Shown here: positions 47,394 to 58,481 of the stretch, piece by piece
Layout of the letters: each line of letters opens with the position of its first letter
How positions within the stretch are numbered: the first letter of the stretch is position 1
DNA from: Cryptomeria japonica
Lineage: Eukaryota > Streptophyta > Pinopsida > Cupressales > Cupressaceae
DNA length: 64,000 bases
Assembly: GCF_030272615.1 (NCBI RefSeq)
Contig: NC_081413.1
Span: forward strand, 159,958,849 to 160,022,848
Reading direction: 5' to 3'
Made by a program: the position numbers and the translations under genes
The notes under the pieces: model-generated
Seen by the model: the letters and a program-made list of their open reading frames with translations, nothing else
The model's database searches: none
What the model was told of the DNA's origin: nothing

Positions 47394-47735
47394 ATCTCCC
47401 CCTTTGCCATTGATGGCAACACTAGATGGAAAAACATCTAAGTGCCAAAAATAGAATGCCAAATACCAACAATCCCCCATAATAGATCAATGAAAAGTTT
47501 TGTACCAAAAACATAAACAATATAACCAAAACCAAAATACATCTCTCCCCAATCATCAAAGCACATTGTTTTTCCATAGACATCTCTCCCCCTTTGACAT
47601 CAAATGCCAAAGTAGTCAAGAATAAAAAACATAACATACAAATTACTACTCCCCCTAAGGAGCAGCTCTCCTTCATCAAAGCCGGAAAAAGATTTTTTTG
47701 TTAGTCCCTATCAGTTTGATGCCAATCTTCATCAT
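47394..47735 (-). other. Copia F polypurine tract and 3' untranslated region
   Basis: The tract GGCAAAGGGGGAGAT (minus) abuts the LTR at 47394-47408. A second, CAAAGGGGGAGAGATG (minus), lies at 47582-47597. No gene is present. Confidence 0.72.
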
Positions 47736-50530
47736 TCAAGTCTCTGCTGGTGGGGTGATTACCCCAAGCCTCTCTCTGAGATATTCAAATATTTCCTTAG
47801 GCAAAGGCTTTGTAAAAATATCTACAATTTTCTCTTTAGTATTCACATAAACCAGTCTTACTTCATTTGCTTCAACATTCTCTTTCAGAAAACTGTACTC
47901 AATAGAAACATGCTTTTTTTTAGAGTGAAACACCGGATTCTTTGATATATCAATTGCTGCCAAGTTATCACAATGAATAATTATCAGTTCTTTACATTTT
48001 ACCTTGATATCCTTCAACATTTGCTTGATCCATAATACCTGAGTGCAATTAGTTGCTGATGCAACATATTCTACTTTTGTTGTAGATAATGATGTACAAG
48101 TCTGCTTCTTGTTGATCCATGAAATTAACCTTCTACCAAGAAAGAATGTGCCACCAGTGGTACTCTTTATGTCATCCACATCTCCTGCCCAATTTGCATT
48201 TGTATATGCACATAACTCAAAATTTTCATCCTTAGGATACCATAAACCAAGATTTGTTGTGCCTTGTAGGTACCGAAAAATCCTACTGTTGTTTCATGAT
48301 TTTCTTTAGGATTGCTTTGAAATCTTGATACAATACACACTGTATTCATTATATCAAGTCTGGTTTGTGTCAAATACAATAATCCTCCAATCATAGATTT
48401 GTACCTTGTCAGATTTATAGGAGTTGAATCATCCTTTAATGTCAATTTATCAGTTGTAGTCATAGGCGTGCTTACCAATTTAGAGTTTTCCATTCCAAAT
48501 TTCTTCAAGAGTTCCTTCAAGTATTTTGTTTGACATATGAATATACCTTTATCTATTTGTGAAATCTGCAAACCTAAATTTTTTTTTATCTCTCCAATCA
48601 TACATTTCAAATTCTTCCTGCATCTTATTAGCAAAGTCTTTGCATAACTCTTCTTCACCTCCAAAAATGATATCATCCACAAATACTTCAATAACCAAAA
48701 TGTCATCATTGGTAACTTTGTAATACAAATTACTGTCAACATTAGCTTTTGTGTATCCAAGCTTTAGAAGATATTTATCCAATCTAGCATACCAAGCTCT
48801 GGGAGCTCGCTTCAATCCATATAAATCTTTCCTTAACTTGCAAACCATATCCTTATTATCTGTTAATGAAAATCTATCAGAATATTCAATGTAAACTTCT
48901 TCAACATCTCCATTCAAAAATGCACATTTTACATCCATCTGATAGACTTTATACTTCTTGTGAGCTGCAAATGCAAGAAATAGTCTAACTTCTTCAATTC
49001 TGGCTACCGGTGCAAAAGTTTCATTATAATCAATTCCTTCTTTCTGAGAATAAACTTTACAAAATAGTTTTTCTTTGTTTCTGATTACTTCACTATCCTC
49101 ATTAAGTTTATTTCTAAATACCCATTTAGTTCCAATTACATTTTTGTCTTTAGGCCGAGGAACTAATGTCCAAGTATTATTCTTTTCAATCTGTTCTAAT
49201 TCATCTTCCATTGCTTTTATCCAATGTTTATCTTGACATGCTTCAACAATTGATGTCGGTTCAACTTGAGAGATTACAAACGTACCTCTTCATTTGCCAA
49301 TCTTCCTCTTGTCATAACACCTTGATTTTTATTTTCAATTATCTAATTTTCTAAATGATTCAATCTTACATACCTGGGTTTATTCTAATTTACATTCACA
49401 TGTTTTTCAGTCACAGTTGAGTTTTTTGATGATGTCGGTCTGACTGGTTATTCATTCTATTTCGGTGCAATCTCTGCCAGTTCATTCATAATCATTTCTA
49501 CTGGTGGTTTTGAACCTATAGATATTGATTCTCCTCTACAATGTTCATCTATCTTAACATTAGTACTTTCAATGATTTTCTACAATCTTTTAGTATAACA
49601 TCTATATGGCTTGCTTCTAGTTAAGTAACAAAGAAATATTCCTTCATCACTACTAGGATCAAATTTGCCAATAAACTCATCTCTCCTAATATAACATTTG
49701 CTTCCAAATATTCTAAAATATTTAAGAGTAGGAGTATGACCAAACCATAGTTCATAAGGGGTCTTGCCAGTTTCACCTTTGATGTGAACTCTATTGAAAG
49801 TATAAACCGTTGTATTCACTGCTTCTCTCCAGTACACATGAGGTATATTTTCTTCCATCATCATGGTTCTTGCTGCATCGAGTATAGTTTTTTTCTTCCT
49901 TTTCACAACTCCATTCTGCTAGGGTGTCTGGGGTGCTAATAGTTGTTTTTTGATTACATTCTCCTCACATAATGTATTGAATTCCCTAGATGTAAATTCT
50001 CCTCCTTGATTAGATCTCAAACATTTGATTTTCTTACCAGTTTCATTCTCTACCATTGCCTTGTATATCTTGAATCTCCCAAAAGCTTCTGATTTCTCCC
50101 TGAGAAAAGTAACCCAACACATTCTAGAATAATCATCAATTATTAGCCTAAAATATCTATCACCCTGAAGACTTCTTGTTCTTGCTGGACCACATAAATC
50201 AATATGAATTAAATCATGAATAGTATTGGATTTCTGAGAAATGCTCTTAAATGTTGTTCTAACTTTCTTTCCCATTTGACATTTCTTACATATCGGATTA
50301 TGAGGTTTCACAATCTTAGGTAAATCCCTTACTACCTTAGTTGAACTAATCTTTACAATGTAATCAAAATTCACATGACAAAGTCTTTTATGCCATAACC
50401 AACTTTCATCAATGTGAGCAATCAAATATGTCTTATCACTGGTATTCAAATGAAAGATATTACCTTTAGCCTGATTATCGGTTGCAATCTCCAATTCAAT
50501 TCTATTTATGATTTTACATTTTCCATTCTT
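47736..50530 (-). pseudogene. Copia F pol: integrase, RT, RNase H, with frameshifts
   Basis: In minus-strand order: the GAG-pre-integrase segment (LWHKRLCHVNF...CKKCQMGKK) and integrase lie in 50494-49580 (one frame with a TAG at 49919). A broken linker occupies 49579-49212. RT runs 49211-48549 (KNNTWTLVPRPKDKNVIGTKW, FAPVARIEE, FVDDIIFGG), is frame-shifted to 48760-48167 and continues as RNase H to 47736 (TCTSLSTTKVEYVASA, HCDNLAAI). The integrase has the first Asp (HIDLCGP) and the second (IIDDYSRM), but the catalytic Glu is Lys (QNGVVKRKK). At least three frameshifts are present. It is more decayed than copia E or H. Confidence 0.82.
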
Positions 50531-50752
50531 GAATTGTAACTAAAATCCCACTATGGTTTTTCCTCTTTGAGGTTTTCCACATATAAGTTTTGTGTGTTAT
50601 GGTGTTCATTCATGTGGATGGTTAATTTGATTCAAGTTATATGTTTATTCATTTACTGGTTTATATGTGTATGTTATAAAAGCATAAAATTTTATCTTAG
50701 CGGCTAAACATCGATTTAGCCCCCCCTCTCTCAGTGTTCTTGGATCCCAACA
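50531..50752 (+). repeat. LARD-2 3' LTR, right end
   Basis: It runs from about TAAAATCCCACTATGG to GGATCCCAACA and aligns with 40447-40662. The LTR middle is missing. The five bases after it are TCATA; no left target copy survives. Confidence 0.75.
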
Positions 50753-50869
50753 TCATATCTATGCTATCATCATACAATGGATTCCTAGTTGTATATAACA
50801 TGTCCATTCCCTGATCACTACATGTCACCTCATTTATTTAAGGTGTTCTTGGCTCTTGGACTTCATTCA

Positions 50870-52370
50870 TGTCATACTACTATAGCATGCCATGACTTTG
50901 AGCAATAAAATAATTATCAACATCATCATCTTCATAAGTGCAACCAGGATGTGAAGTTTCATCTTCTCCATTTAGTGCATACTCATGTTCATCAACATTT
51001 CTCAAGTTTTCACCCCCCTCATATGCTGCAAGATAATCAAAATCTGATTCATAGTCATTATTCTGATCATTGTGATATCATCTTGAATAATTCCAATCAT
51101 GGGAATAGGGTTCATTATCATAAACATAAACATGAGAGTTATAGCTTGCATAGTTTTCAATACTGGTAAGCATGTTATCAACACTATTCATTTCATGTTC
51201 ACTTCCTAACTAAGGTATTGTGTTATTTAAATCCATAGCACAAAATATTCTTCTTGAGTCAAGACCACCATAAGGCTGCCACTGTGTCTCTGTCACTGCC
51301 ATGTCTTCATTTCTTGCAGCCATTTATGTGCTATTGCTAACAAAATCTTGGTTATACACCATTGGATCAATGGCACCTTCATGTTGCTGGTGAGAAACAC
51401 CAGGCTCAACCTGATATGCATCCATGCACACTACTCGGTTTAGGACAATAGGCTCACACTGATATGCATCCATGCACACTACTCGGTTTAGGACAATAGG
51501 CTCACACTGATATAGACTATCATTCTCGGGTGCAAACACATAACCCAACTACTCATAAGTTTAGCTTGGAGTGGATTATTGAGGTATAGTCATTGATTGA
51601 GGCACACTTTCTTCTTTAACAATCATCACATCACCTCTAGGTTCATGAACAACACTATGTAAAACTTGTTGATTTACATTTTGGTAAGACATGCATGAGG
51701 GGACAACAAGTTGGTAGTCATCTCTAACTTTGGAACCATCTAGTTTACTTGTACACAAAGTTCTCTTTTTAGACTTGAACTTCCTACTCATTCAAAACAT
51801 AGAGACTTTCTCAATGTTCATTGCTATCTCATAAGCTTTAGACAAGATTTTAGGGCTCATATTTTTACCAAAGGAACCAAGATAAAAAACTAAGGCTATG
51901 TCATGTGATGGTATGATATTCTGAGGGATTCTTTTCAATGTCTTTGAAAATATGAGATTGAAAGTTGTTACCAACTCATTTCATTCAATGTGAATCTCCA
52001 TACATAAAGTCTTGAATCATTGAAGACTCAAAAATCTTCTCACAAAACTTCTCTTTGAAATCTGACTAAAAATCCTCCCATGAGCTGATGGAGGATGGCA
52101 ACCAATTAGAGAATCACTCTCATGCATTTTCTTTCAAGGAATGGACAAAGAGCCTCATAAATACATCCTCATGATCGACCTCATAGTCCTCCATTATCTC
52201 ACTAAACTTTTGCAAGTGCTTCTTAGCTAATTCCTCCTTCAATCCACCGAACTTGGGAATCTTATCTCTAACTTCAAGAGGTATGGGGTTTGGGAAACCC
52301 ACAATATCATCAAACCTCAAGGTGTTATACCTCTAAATAATGAAATCTCTTCGATTACTTGGTTGGGACT
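50870..52370 (-). pseudogene. Gypsy G gag with acidic Asp/Tyr-rich tail
   Basis: The first segment (52320-52120, minus) reads IPKFGGLKEELAKKHLQKF...VDHEDVFMRLFVHSL, the pattern of a Ty3/gypsy capsid domain. It continues with stops and at least one frameshift to FNLIFSKTLKRIPQNI (51974-51792) and then a basic and a variable part. A 16-residue unit (YQCEPIVLNRVVCMDA) is repeated in 51511-51411. The C-terminal part (to about 50870) is rich in Asp, Glu and Tyr (EDDDVDNYF and similar). No zinc knuckle was found. At least six in-frame stops are present. The acidic tail resembles the LARD-1 ORF only in composition. Confidence 0.62.
51411..51512. repeat. 48-bp tandem repeat inside gypsy G gag
   Basis: Two nearly identical 48-bp units (CTGATATGCATCCATGCACA to AATAGGCTCACA) and a partial third keep the reading frame, so 16 residues are duplicated. 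Confidence 0.8.
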
Positions 52371-52775
52371 GATTTCTCATCATACTAACATTGGGAGCCA
52401 AGTAGGGGTACAAATTTGAATATATTTCAAATGTGCTCACACAAGCTTTTAAAAATAAAACTTAAGATACTTGTGACTACAATTTCTTTTCAAGAGCACA
52501 TAATATTACAACATGTTTATTTATCACAAAAGAAAAACTTTTTAAATAGCTTATAAGCATGTAAAAACTTTTTTTACAACTTCCCTCTAGTAATGATACA
52601 ACCATTTAATAGGGAACTTTCAAGTTCTAAAAATTTTAATGCACAATATTTAGAAAAAAATATTCTCAGAAATATATTTGAGAATACCTAGAAGTATGTA
52701 GTTGTTGCTCTCTTTCTTATTTGATAAGACTTTGAATGTTCAGATCTTGCATCATCTCTTCATCGGGATCTTTGA

Positions 52776-52868
52776 CAGAGTCGCCACCTCCTTGTAGAGG
52801 AACAATATTTGAACAACAAAGAGCTATTCAAAAACTAATTATTTTGAGTTCTTCACTGACAGAGCCAC
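52776..52868 (-). repeat. PBS-like repeats in the gypsy G leader
   Basis: The minus strand has AGTGGCTCTGTCA near 52857-52869 and GGAGGTGGCGACTCTGTCAA near 52772-52790. Their order behind the PBS parallels LARD-1. Confidence 0.65.
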
Positions 52869-52975
52869 TTCACACAAGCTACAATAAACTTCTTCCAGAT
52901 TGAAAATACTAACATTTGAAACATAAGTTCAAATTCTTCATTTTGTTGACTCTTTCCAAATGGATTTATGGATTT

Positions 52976-52993
52976 TCCCTAGCAGAGTCACCA
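52976..52993 (-). other. Gypsy G primer-binding site
   Basis: The minus strand reads TGGTGACTCTGCTAGGGA, starting three bases from the LTR edge (TGTTAGCG on the plus strand at 52997). It differs from the LARD-1 PBS at one position. Confidence 0.75.
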
Positions 52994-52996
52994 ATC

Positions 52997-55900
52997 TGTT
53001 AGCGATTTTTCTTGATACCTTCAGTCCCAAGGAGATACACAATATTAGACTATGGGATTGGCAATCTAGGACATGGCATCAACACTATCAACAAACTGAA
53101 GACAAGAAAACTTAATTTAACAAGGCTATACAAGCCTTCTACTCTTCGTTCTCCACTAAAATAAGGAGGGTGTTCCTATTGCAGGTCTGAAAATGGTAAA
53201 CTTGTACAAAATAACCAGCAGACCTATTTAGACAAAGTGGATAGTTCTCAGATGCATAATAATGGATGCTTGACATATCACCATTACTTGAGAATAATCC
53301 CATTTTCTCCTTAAAAATACTGAGAACAATGGCTAAACTAATCCTACTCCTACAACATAAAAGAAAAGCATAAATAAAATGATTTTGATAATATATGGAG
53401 CCAACTGAACCAGAACTTGTAAAGAAATGACCAGTGCCAAAGAGAGGGCAGTAGAGTCACATAAAATTTCTCCTATGATGTTACATCCAAGCATGTCTTG
53501 AAAGTCTTTTGAATATTATTAACTTGTAATAACAATGCTACAAAAAACAATATTCAAACATTCATACTTAATGATCCACTGAAAACATACATAACCTCTT
53601 TGCATCCATGAAAGCATTCACTTCATTCCTTGAATAGAAGGCAATCAGAAAACACAACTCAAAGCAAAAAATTGTGCTTGAAGAATGATCATAATACTTG
53701 ATTATTTCATTGAAATAAATATGCATTCTTAGTCGGAGACAAACATTTGATAAGATAAAGTTATTAAGCACATTTCAAGACACAAAATTTCACAACTAAG
53801 ATAAACTTTCAGATATGTGAACCTAACTAAGTAACACCTTACAATATTTTTTACAATACATATGTCTGTCTTAGTAGAACTCAAGGTTGGAACCCTTCAA
53901 AATAAGGAGAAAAATGAATAAGTAGACAAGAGAGAAAACCTAGAAAAACCCTAGAATGCATCAAAATTTGACACATGTCTTCCTCTCCTTTGTCTTCAAA
54001 TCTAAATTTGTACTTTTTCCTCTAGAAATGGATCCTCAACTTGCACTCAAAAATCTGAATGTGACCTTTCAAAATCTGAAAAAACTCTCTGCATGCATAT
54101 GCCACATTCAACTCTACACTTTGATCCAAAATTGCCATACTTGCATCACTACAACCTTTCTAGAAATGTATGTTAAATTATGAAAATTAACACTTTGTTG
54201 CACCTGTCAAGTCACCTTTTCTCATTTGCCAATGTTTGCCAAATTTGGTTCATTGTCCATCACTAACTGAAAAAGTCACATTTCCCTCTCTGCACTTGAA
54301 ATTGAAAAAAGACCCCCTTTCATCAGTAGTTTATGCTTAAGCAAATGAAAATTCCCCTTTGACTGAAGATACCTCTATGACCATGGGGTTTACTTTTTCA
54401 CATTGCTTTCCTAATGAGAATATTGTATCTGATAACTCCTTGCTAAAGAGCATATTACCCCTTCGTATTGTTGCATCTTTTCATTAGACTTGAAAATAAA
54501 AAGATTCCTATTTGAGTGAAATTGGCCTATCACTGTCCCCTTTTGCAAATTCAATTCTCTGACTGAAAGTCTGTTCATTTTTAGGTTGCATATCTGCTTT
54601 TCAAAAAGATCCTTTTTTGTTGGAAATATCTTTTGGATCAAAAATAAAGAATTACTCTTTTGGCTCAAAAGGTATTTTGAATTGAATAAAAGAAATATTA
54701 CACTTCTCAACATATTCACTCCTAACCAAAAGAAGGCTCTATCCAATTTCATATATAATATTTTTCCACACCTAAGTGAAGATAACCAATAGCTTTACAT
54801 TTTTCCTTATCAAAGTGAAAGAGTTTTCACCTTTGAGTGAAAATGATTATGTGAGTAACTTTAGCTTTGAAAGAAAGTTCAACTCACCTTGTTGTGCCTT
54901 CTTATGGAATACATTTGTCATTTTATTTATAAGAAAATTCTATAAATAGAAGTAATTCCCTTCGTGCTAGAATGTCTTCATTTCTAGAAAACTTTACTCA
55001 TGTTTAATACTTTCCTCTATGCACAATATTTCATTTTGATTTTTAAAAACAAAAGTCCCCCTTAACCTAGATCTATAACAGCAGCATCAAATGACCTCTC
55101 TATTGTAGTAGAAGTGATAACAAATCCTATGTTGACTAGAATTGATTCATCACAACAAGTTCACATCGATCATATTATACTTTCCCCCTTCAGTTTTACA
55201 CTCTCTAGGGCTCTTATGTAGCAGAATACATGATCTGTTTGCAATAAGACTTGCAATGTATTCAGAAAATAGCAGCGAAATTGAAATACAGTGAATGGGT
55301 TTTATAAAAATGCATTCATAACTACACCCGATTTCTACATTGGCATTTTCATAAAACATATTATGTGCATTTCACTATCATCGCATTATCCCTTCACTGT
55401 GCTTTCAAAAACATGGAGGCAATTGTGATCATACTTTGCAATAGAATTAATGATATTGTCAACATCATGAGATTTTCTCTATGCATGATGAATCATGATC
55501 AAGTACCCTCTGCAATTTACTAATTTCAATGCCTTCCCTATCACCTAGAATCAACATCAATTGCTTTTATATTGCCAAACAATATATACGAGGGCATTCC
55601 TATTCATTGTGCAAGCCCTCTCAAGATGAAATCATGACTTTTCGATTTGTTTTCATTTCTAATAGCTAGCACAGTGCCCTAATCACCATGCTATTTGGTG
55701 ATTGCTTCCTCAACAATGCACTCCATTGAGATTTCATGATCCTCATAATTTTGGCCTACTCACAAAGAAATGGGATTTGAACATTACTTGTCACAACATT
55801 AGCATCGAACATGGATGCCATTTTACCATTCAGACACACTAATCTAAGGAGAAACTTGTTATTTTCTAATAGAAGGATTTCTAAAACTCCTTTATGCATT

Positions 55901-56663
55901 CCATCTAAAGAAACTCTCCAACACCTACATGCATCAGAAACCATCGACACATTCCCAAAACTTTCAACTACATCCTTTCTATCTTCTTCATAGAAAAACC
56001 CTTGCTCACCCATTCCTCTTTTTGCATAGCAAAAAAGAAACTTCCTCATATTATCTTTCATTTTGGGCATCGTTGTATGCTCAATCTCCCACTATGCCAT
56101 GCTCACACAGGTTGCACTCACCATTCGCTATCAACACCAAAGAGCATAGAAATGGGATAGACAACAAACAAATCACATCCCAACACCTCTCGTCCATGCT
56201 ACTAGCATTTACTCACACTGGCATAGGTAGGAAAAAATTTGGATAGAGTGTCGAAATATGGTTGACATTTGGTCTCTTTTCTACTGACCCTCGATTGTTT
56301 TGATAGTGGAATGGGCAACACTCCTATCTGCAGCCCGCTATGGCCTTTGGATCATACTGTCGGGTGCATTCATTTGTAGATCAAAACCTGCCTTTGCATT
56401 GTCCTTGTAATGATCAACTGGGACATTGAAGACAAGAATGCATGAAGCATTGTAGATGTCGGGCCCAACCTACTCATTGTAAAAGCATGAAAATAGATGT
56501 TAGCAACACCGATCTCAACCATGCTTCACCATTGGGCCCATATCATGGAGTTTGGATGTGCATTAGTGTAGGAACATGTTAGAGTTCACACCTTTATTTA
56601 TTTTATGTGTCCTAAATCATCTTATCTTTCTTCCCACTCAACATTTAATTTTGTTCCTTTTCT
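52997..56663 (-). repeat. Gypsy G 5' LTR (left edge certain, right end not found) and adjoining DNA
   Basis: The LTR starts TGTTAGCGATTTTTC on the plus strand. No second LTR copy is in the window, so its length cannot be measured and part of this span may be flanking DNA. No gene is supported. Open frames at 54411-54752 and 55756-56070 (minus) have no recognisable domain. Confidence 0.4.
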
Positions 56664-58149
56664 TGATAGTTCTGATACTAATTGTTAAGTACAGATGCCA
56701 AGCTAACAAGATGAGAGGGGGGGTGAATCATACAAACTTAAACTTCCATGAAATCAACAGATTCAACCTCGGTAGCTTTAACAGATATATGTAACCAAAA
56801 ATGTAAAACATTTAAACTCATAAATAGATAAATTCACAACACATTCAACACCATATTTAACATGGAAACCCAAATAGGGAAAAACCACTGTGGGATTTCA
56901 GACCCACTAAGAAATATACTCTTCTAGAGTATGCTTGGTTAAAAGAAAATCCTGTTAAAGATTACAAACACATTGCTAGATGTGACCCGGTTAAGGGATT
57001 TCCCTCAAATCTATTAGGATCTTCACTTTGTTAGAAGTGACCTTGTCAAAGGGTTTCAAACACTCAATCAAAATGTCACCTTGCTAGAGGATTTACAAAT
57101 AAGACTATTAAGTCTACTCGATTAAGAGATTTTTTGTCACTTACAAATAAACAATAGTAATGAGTATGTCTACAACTTTGCATCTAAAATGCTAAAGAAA
57201 ATTCTTATTTCTTCAATACAATCTAGTCATAGGACTTATCTTGTCCCTCTGCTGGGCTCCTTACTCTGTTATTCAAATAGATCTTCAAGCTTATGTGCTT
57301 GGTAATCACTATGTAGCATCCCTGTGCTTACATTTTCCTGCATGCATTGTTTATCAACAGTTCCTTATTTATAAACAATTTGCTAACCGCTTAATCTCCT
57401 TGATCACATTTCCCATGATCAATCTTAGCCATCAGATCTCCAGACTTGACCAGGTTCAATGTATCCTTCGATCTGAAAATGTTTTATCTCACCTTGGAAC
57501 TTGCATATATTTCTTGGAACTTGTGCTAGGGTATTGCGGTTCAATCTGAGTTGTAGATCTTCCTGCTGATCTTCCATTGCCATAGGTTCTTAAGAAATTG
57601 CATACATGTTGTATCATTCATTTAATCATTTCCAGCTCATCATCTTCCTTCATTAAATAATGCATGTATTCATCCAATGCATTTTGTTATTACTTGGTTG
57701 CAACTCGGTAAATACTAAACTTCACTCGGTAGACATTCCACCTTCATTAACCGATAGCAATAACCTTAGGGTTTACCGACTAGGTTCTTTGCTCGGTAAC
57801 ATAGTATAGTATTAACCTTACAAACAATAGCATATGTAGGATATCAAAACAATCTAAACATCATGATCTCATCATTATCTAACTCGGTAATCATTTCCCA
57901 TTGAATAACTTATTCCTCCCCTTATTCATCACATTCTTTCTATGTCTTTTACTGACATCTTAATTCTCTTCAAAACATACTTCTTAAGATATGGCAACAT
58001 CATACTAAATCAGAAAATCAATTTCTTGACATCAATGACAAAATAATATTGTTAAGACAATAAACATCCTTAATCAGTTATATCAACAACCTTTTCAATA
58101 TCCTTATTGAAATGCCAACAATCTCCCTTTGTCTGTTATAATGCCAACA
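56664..58149 (-). repeat. Copia H 3' LTR
   Basis: It starts TGATAGTTCTGATAC and ends ATGCCAACA at 58149, or at 58120 if the inner of two LTR/polypurine-like edges is used. It contains the AAAAACCACTGTGGGA stretch typical of these copia LTRs, in reverse orientation. Confidence 0.85.
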
Positions 58150-58166
58150 ATCTCCCCCTTTGGCAT
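58112..58166 (-). repeat. Duplicated LTR edge and polypurine tract in copia H
   Basis: AATGCCAACAATCTCCCTTTG (58111-58131) is followed 29 bp later by ATGCCAACAATCTCCCCCTTTG (58141-58162). On the minus strand this gives two successive polypurine tract plus TGTTGGCATT units. Confidence 0.8.
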
Positions 58167-58481
58167 TGATGGAAAAACCAATTGATTTGACCTAATTGAT
58201 TCAGTTTGCTGTGAGATTCTGAAATGCTCTCCCCCTATCATCAGTCTTCTCCCCCTTTGACAACAATGCCAAAGAAAACTAATACATAATTTCTTCTTGT
58301 GTGAAGTAATTCCTTTGTTGTTCGGTATCAACTCAGTCTCGGTTAGAGCATTGTCTACAATTCCTATTCCCTATTTTGTTTCCTGCACACCTTTCGAAAA
58401 CCTCCTAAAGTGTGTAAATCAGCATCAACTCCTAAAAGGTATTCTTTAGAGACATTGAATTGATGCTTTCACCAAACTCGG
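58167..58481 (-). other. Copia H 3' untranslated region
   Basis: No gene is present. Further purine tracts on the minus strand lie at 58226-58236 (GGGGGAGAGC) and 58246-58259 (CAAAGGGGGAGAAG). Confidence 0.6.

Larger units (their letters stand above)
46258..50530 (-). mobile_element. Copia F, nested in the LARD-2 3' LTR; 5' end missing
   Basis: This minus-strand element has its 3' LTR (46258-47393), polypurine tract, RNase H, RT, integrase and GAG-pre-integrase segment. It ends near 50530 and joins the remaining 3' end of the LARD-2 LTR. Protease, gag, PBS and 5' LTR are absent. Confidence 0.82.
40441..50752 (+). mobile_element. LARD-2: copia-type LARD with gag-like ORF and long unknown ORF
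   Basis: This plus-strand element has a truncated 5' LTR (about 40441-40662), a copia PBS, an internal region 40663-45637, a polypurine tract and a 3' LTR in two pieces (45638-46257 and about 50531-50752) split by copia F. No protease, integrase or RT frame occurs on the plus strand of the internal region. In its place lie a gag-like ORF and a reading frame of about 1,050 codons. The flank on the right is gypsy G, into which it apparently inserted. Confidence 0.78.
50753..52996 (-). mobile_element. Gypsy G, 5' part (PBS, leader, gag), pol missing
   Basis: On the minus strand, an LTR edge at 52997 is followed by a PBS, a leader with PBS-like repeats (to about 52400) and a gag frame to about 50870. 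LARD-2 lies at the point where pol would follow. The PBS and leader repeats match those of LARD-1, so the two belong to one family group. Confidence 0.68.

Noticed and set aside
37905-50752. One giant LTR containing copia fragments, which would make E and F parts of a repeated LARD-2 LTR
   Set aside because: The copia parts are cut at different points, have different flanks (copia D pol versus LARD-2 LTR) and different expected target sites, so they are separate insertions.
55756-56070. 104-codon minus-strand frame near the presumed gypsy G LTR
   Set aside because: No recognisable domain and no neighbouring coding signal; it is kept only as an unassigned frame.
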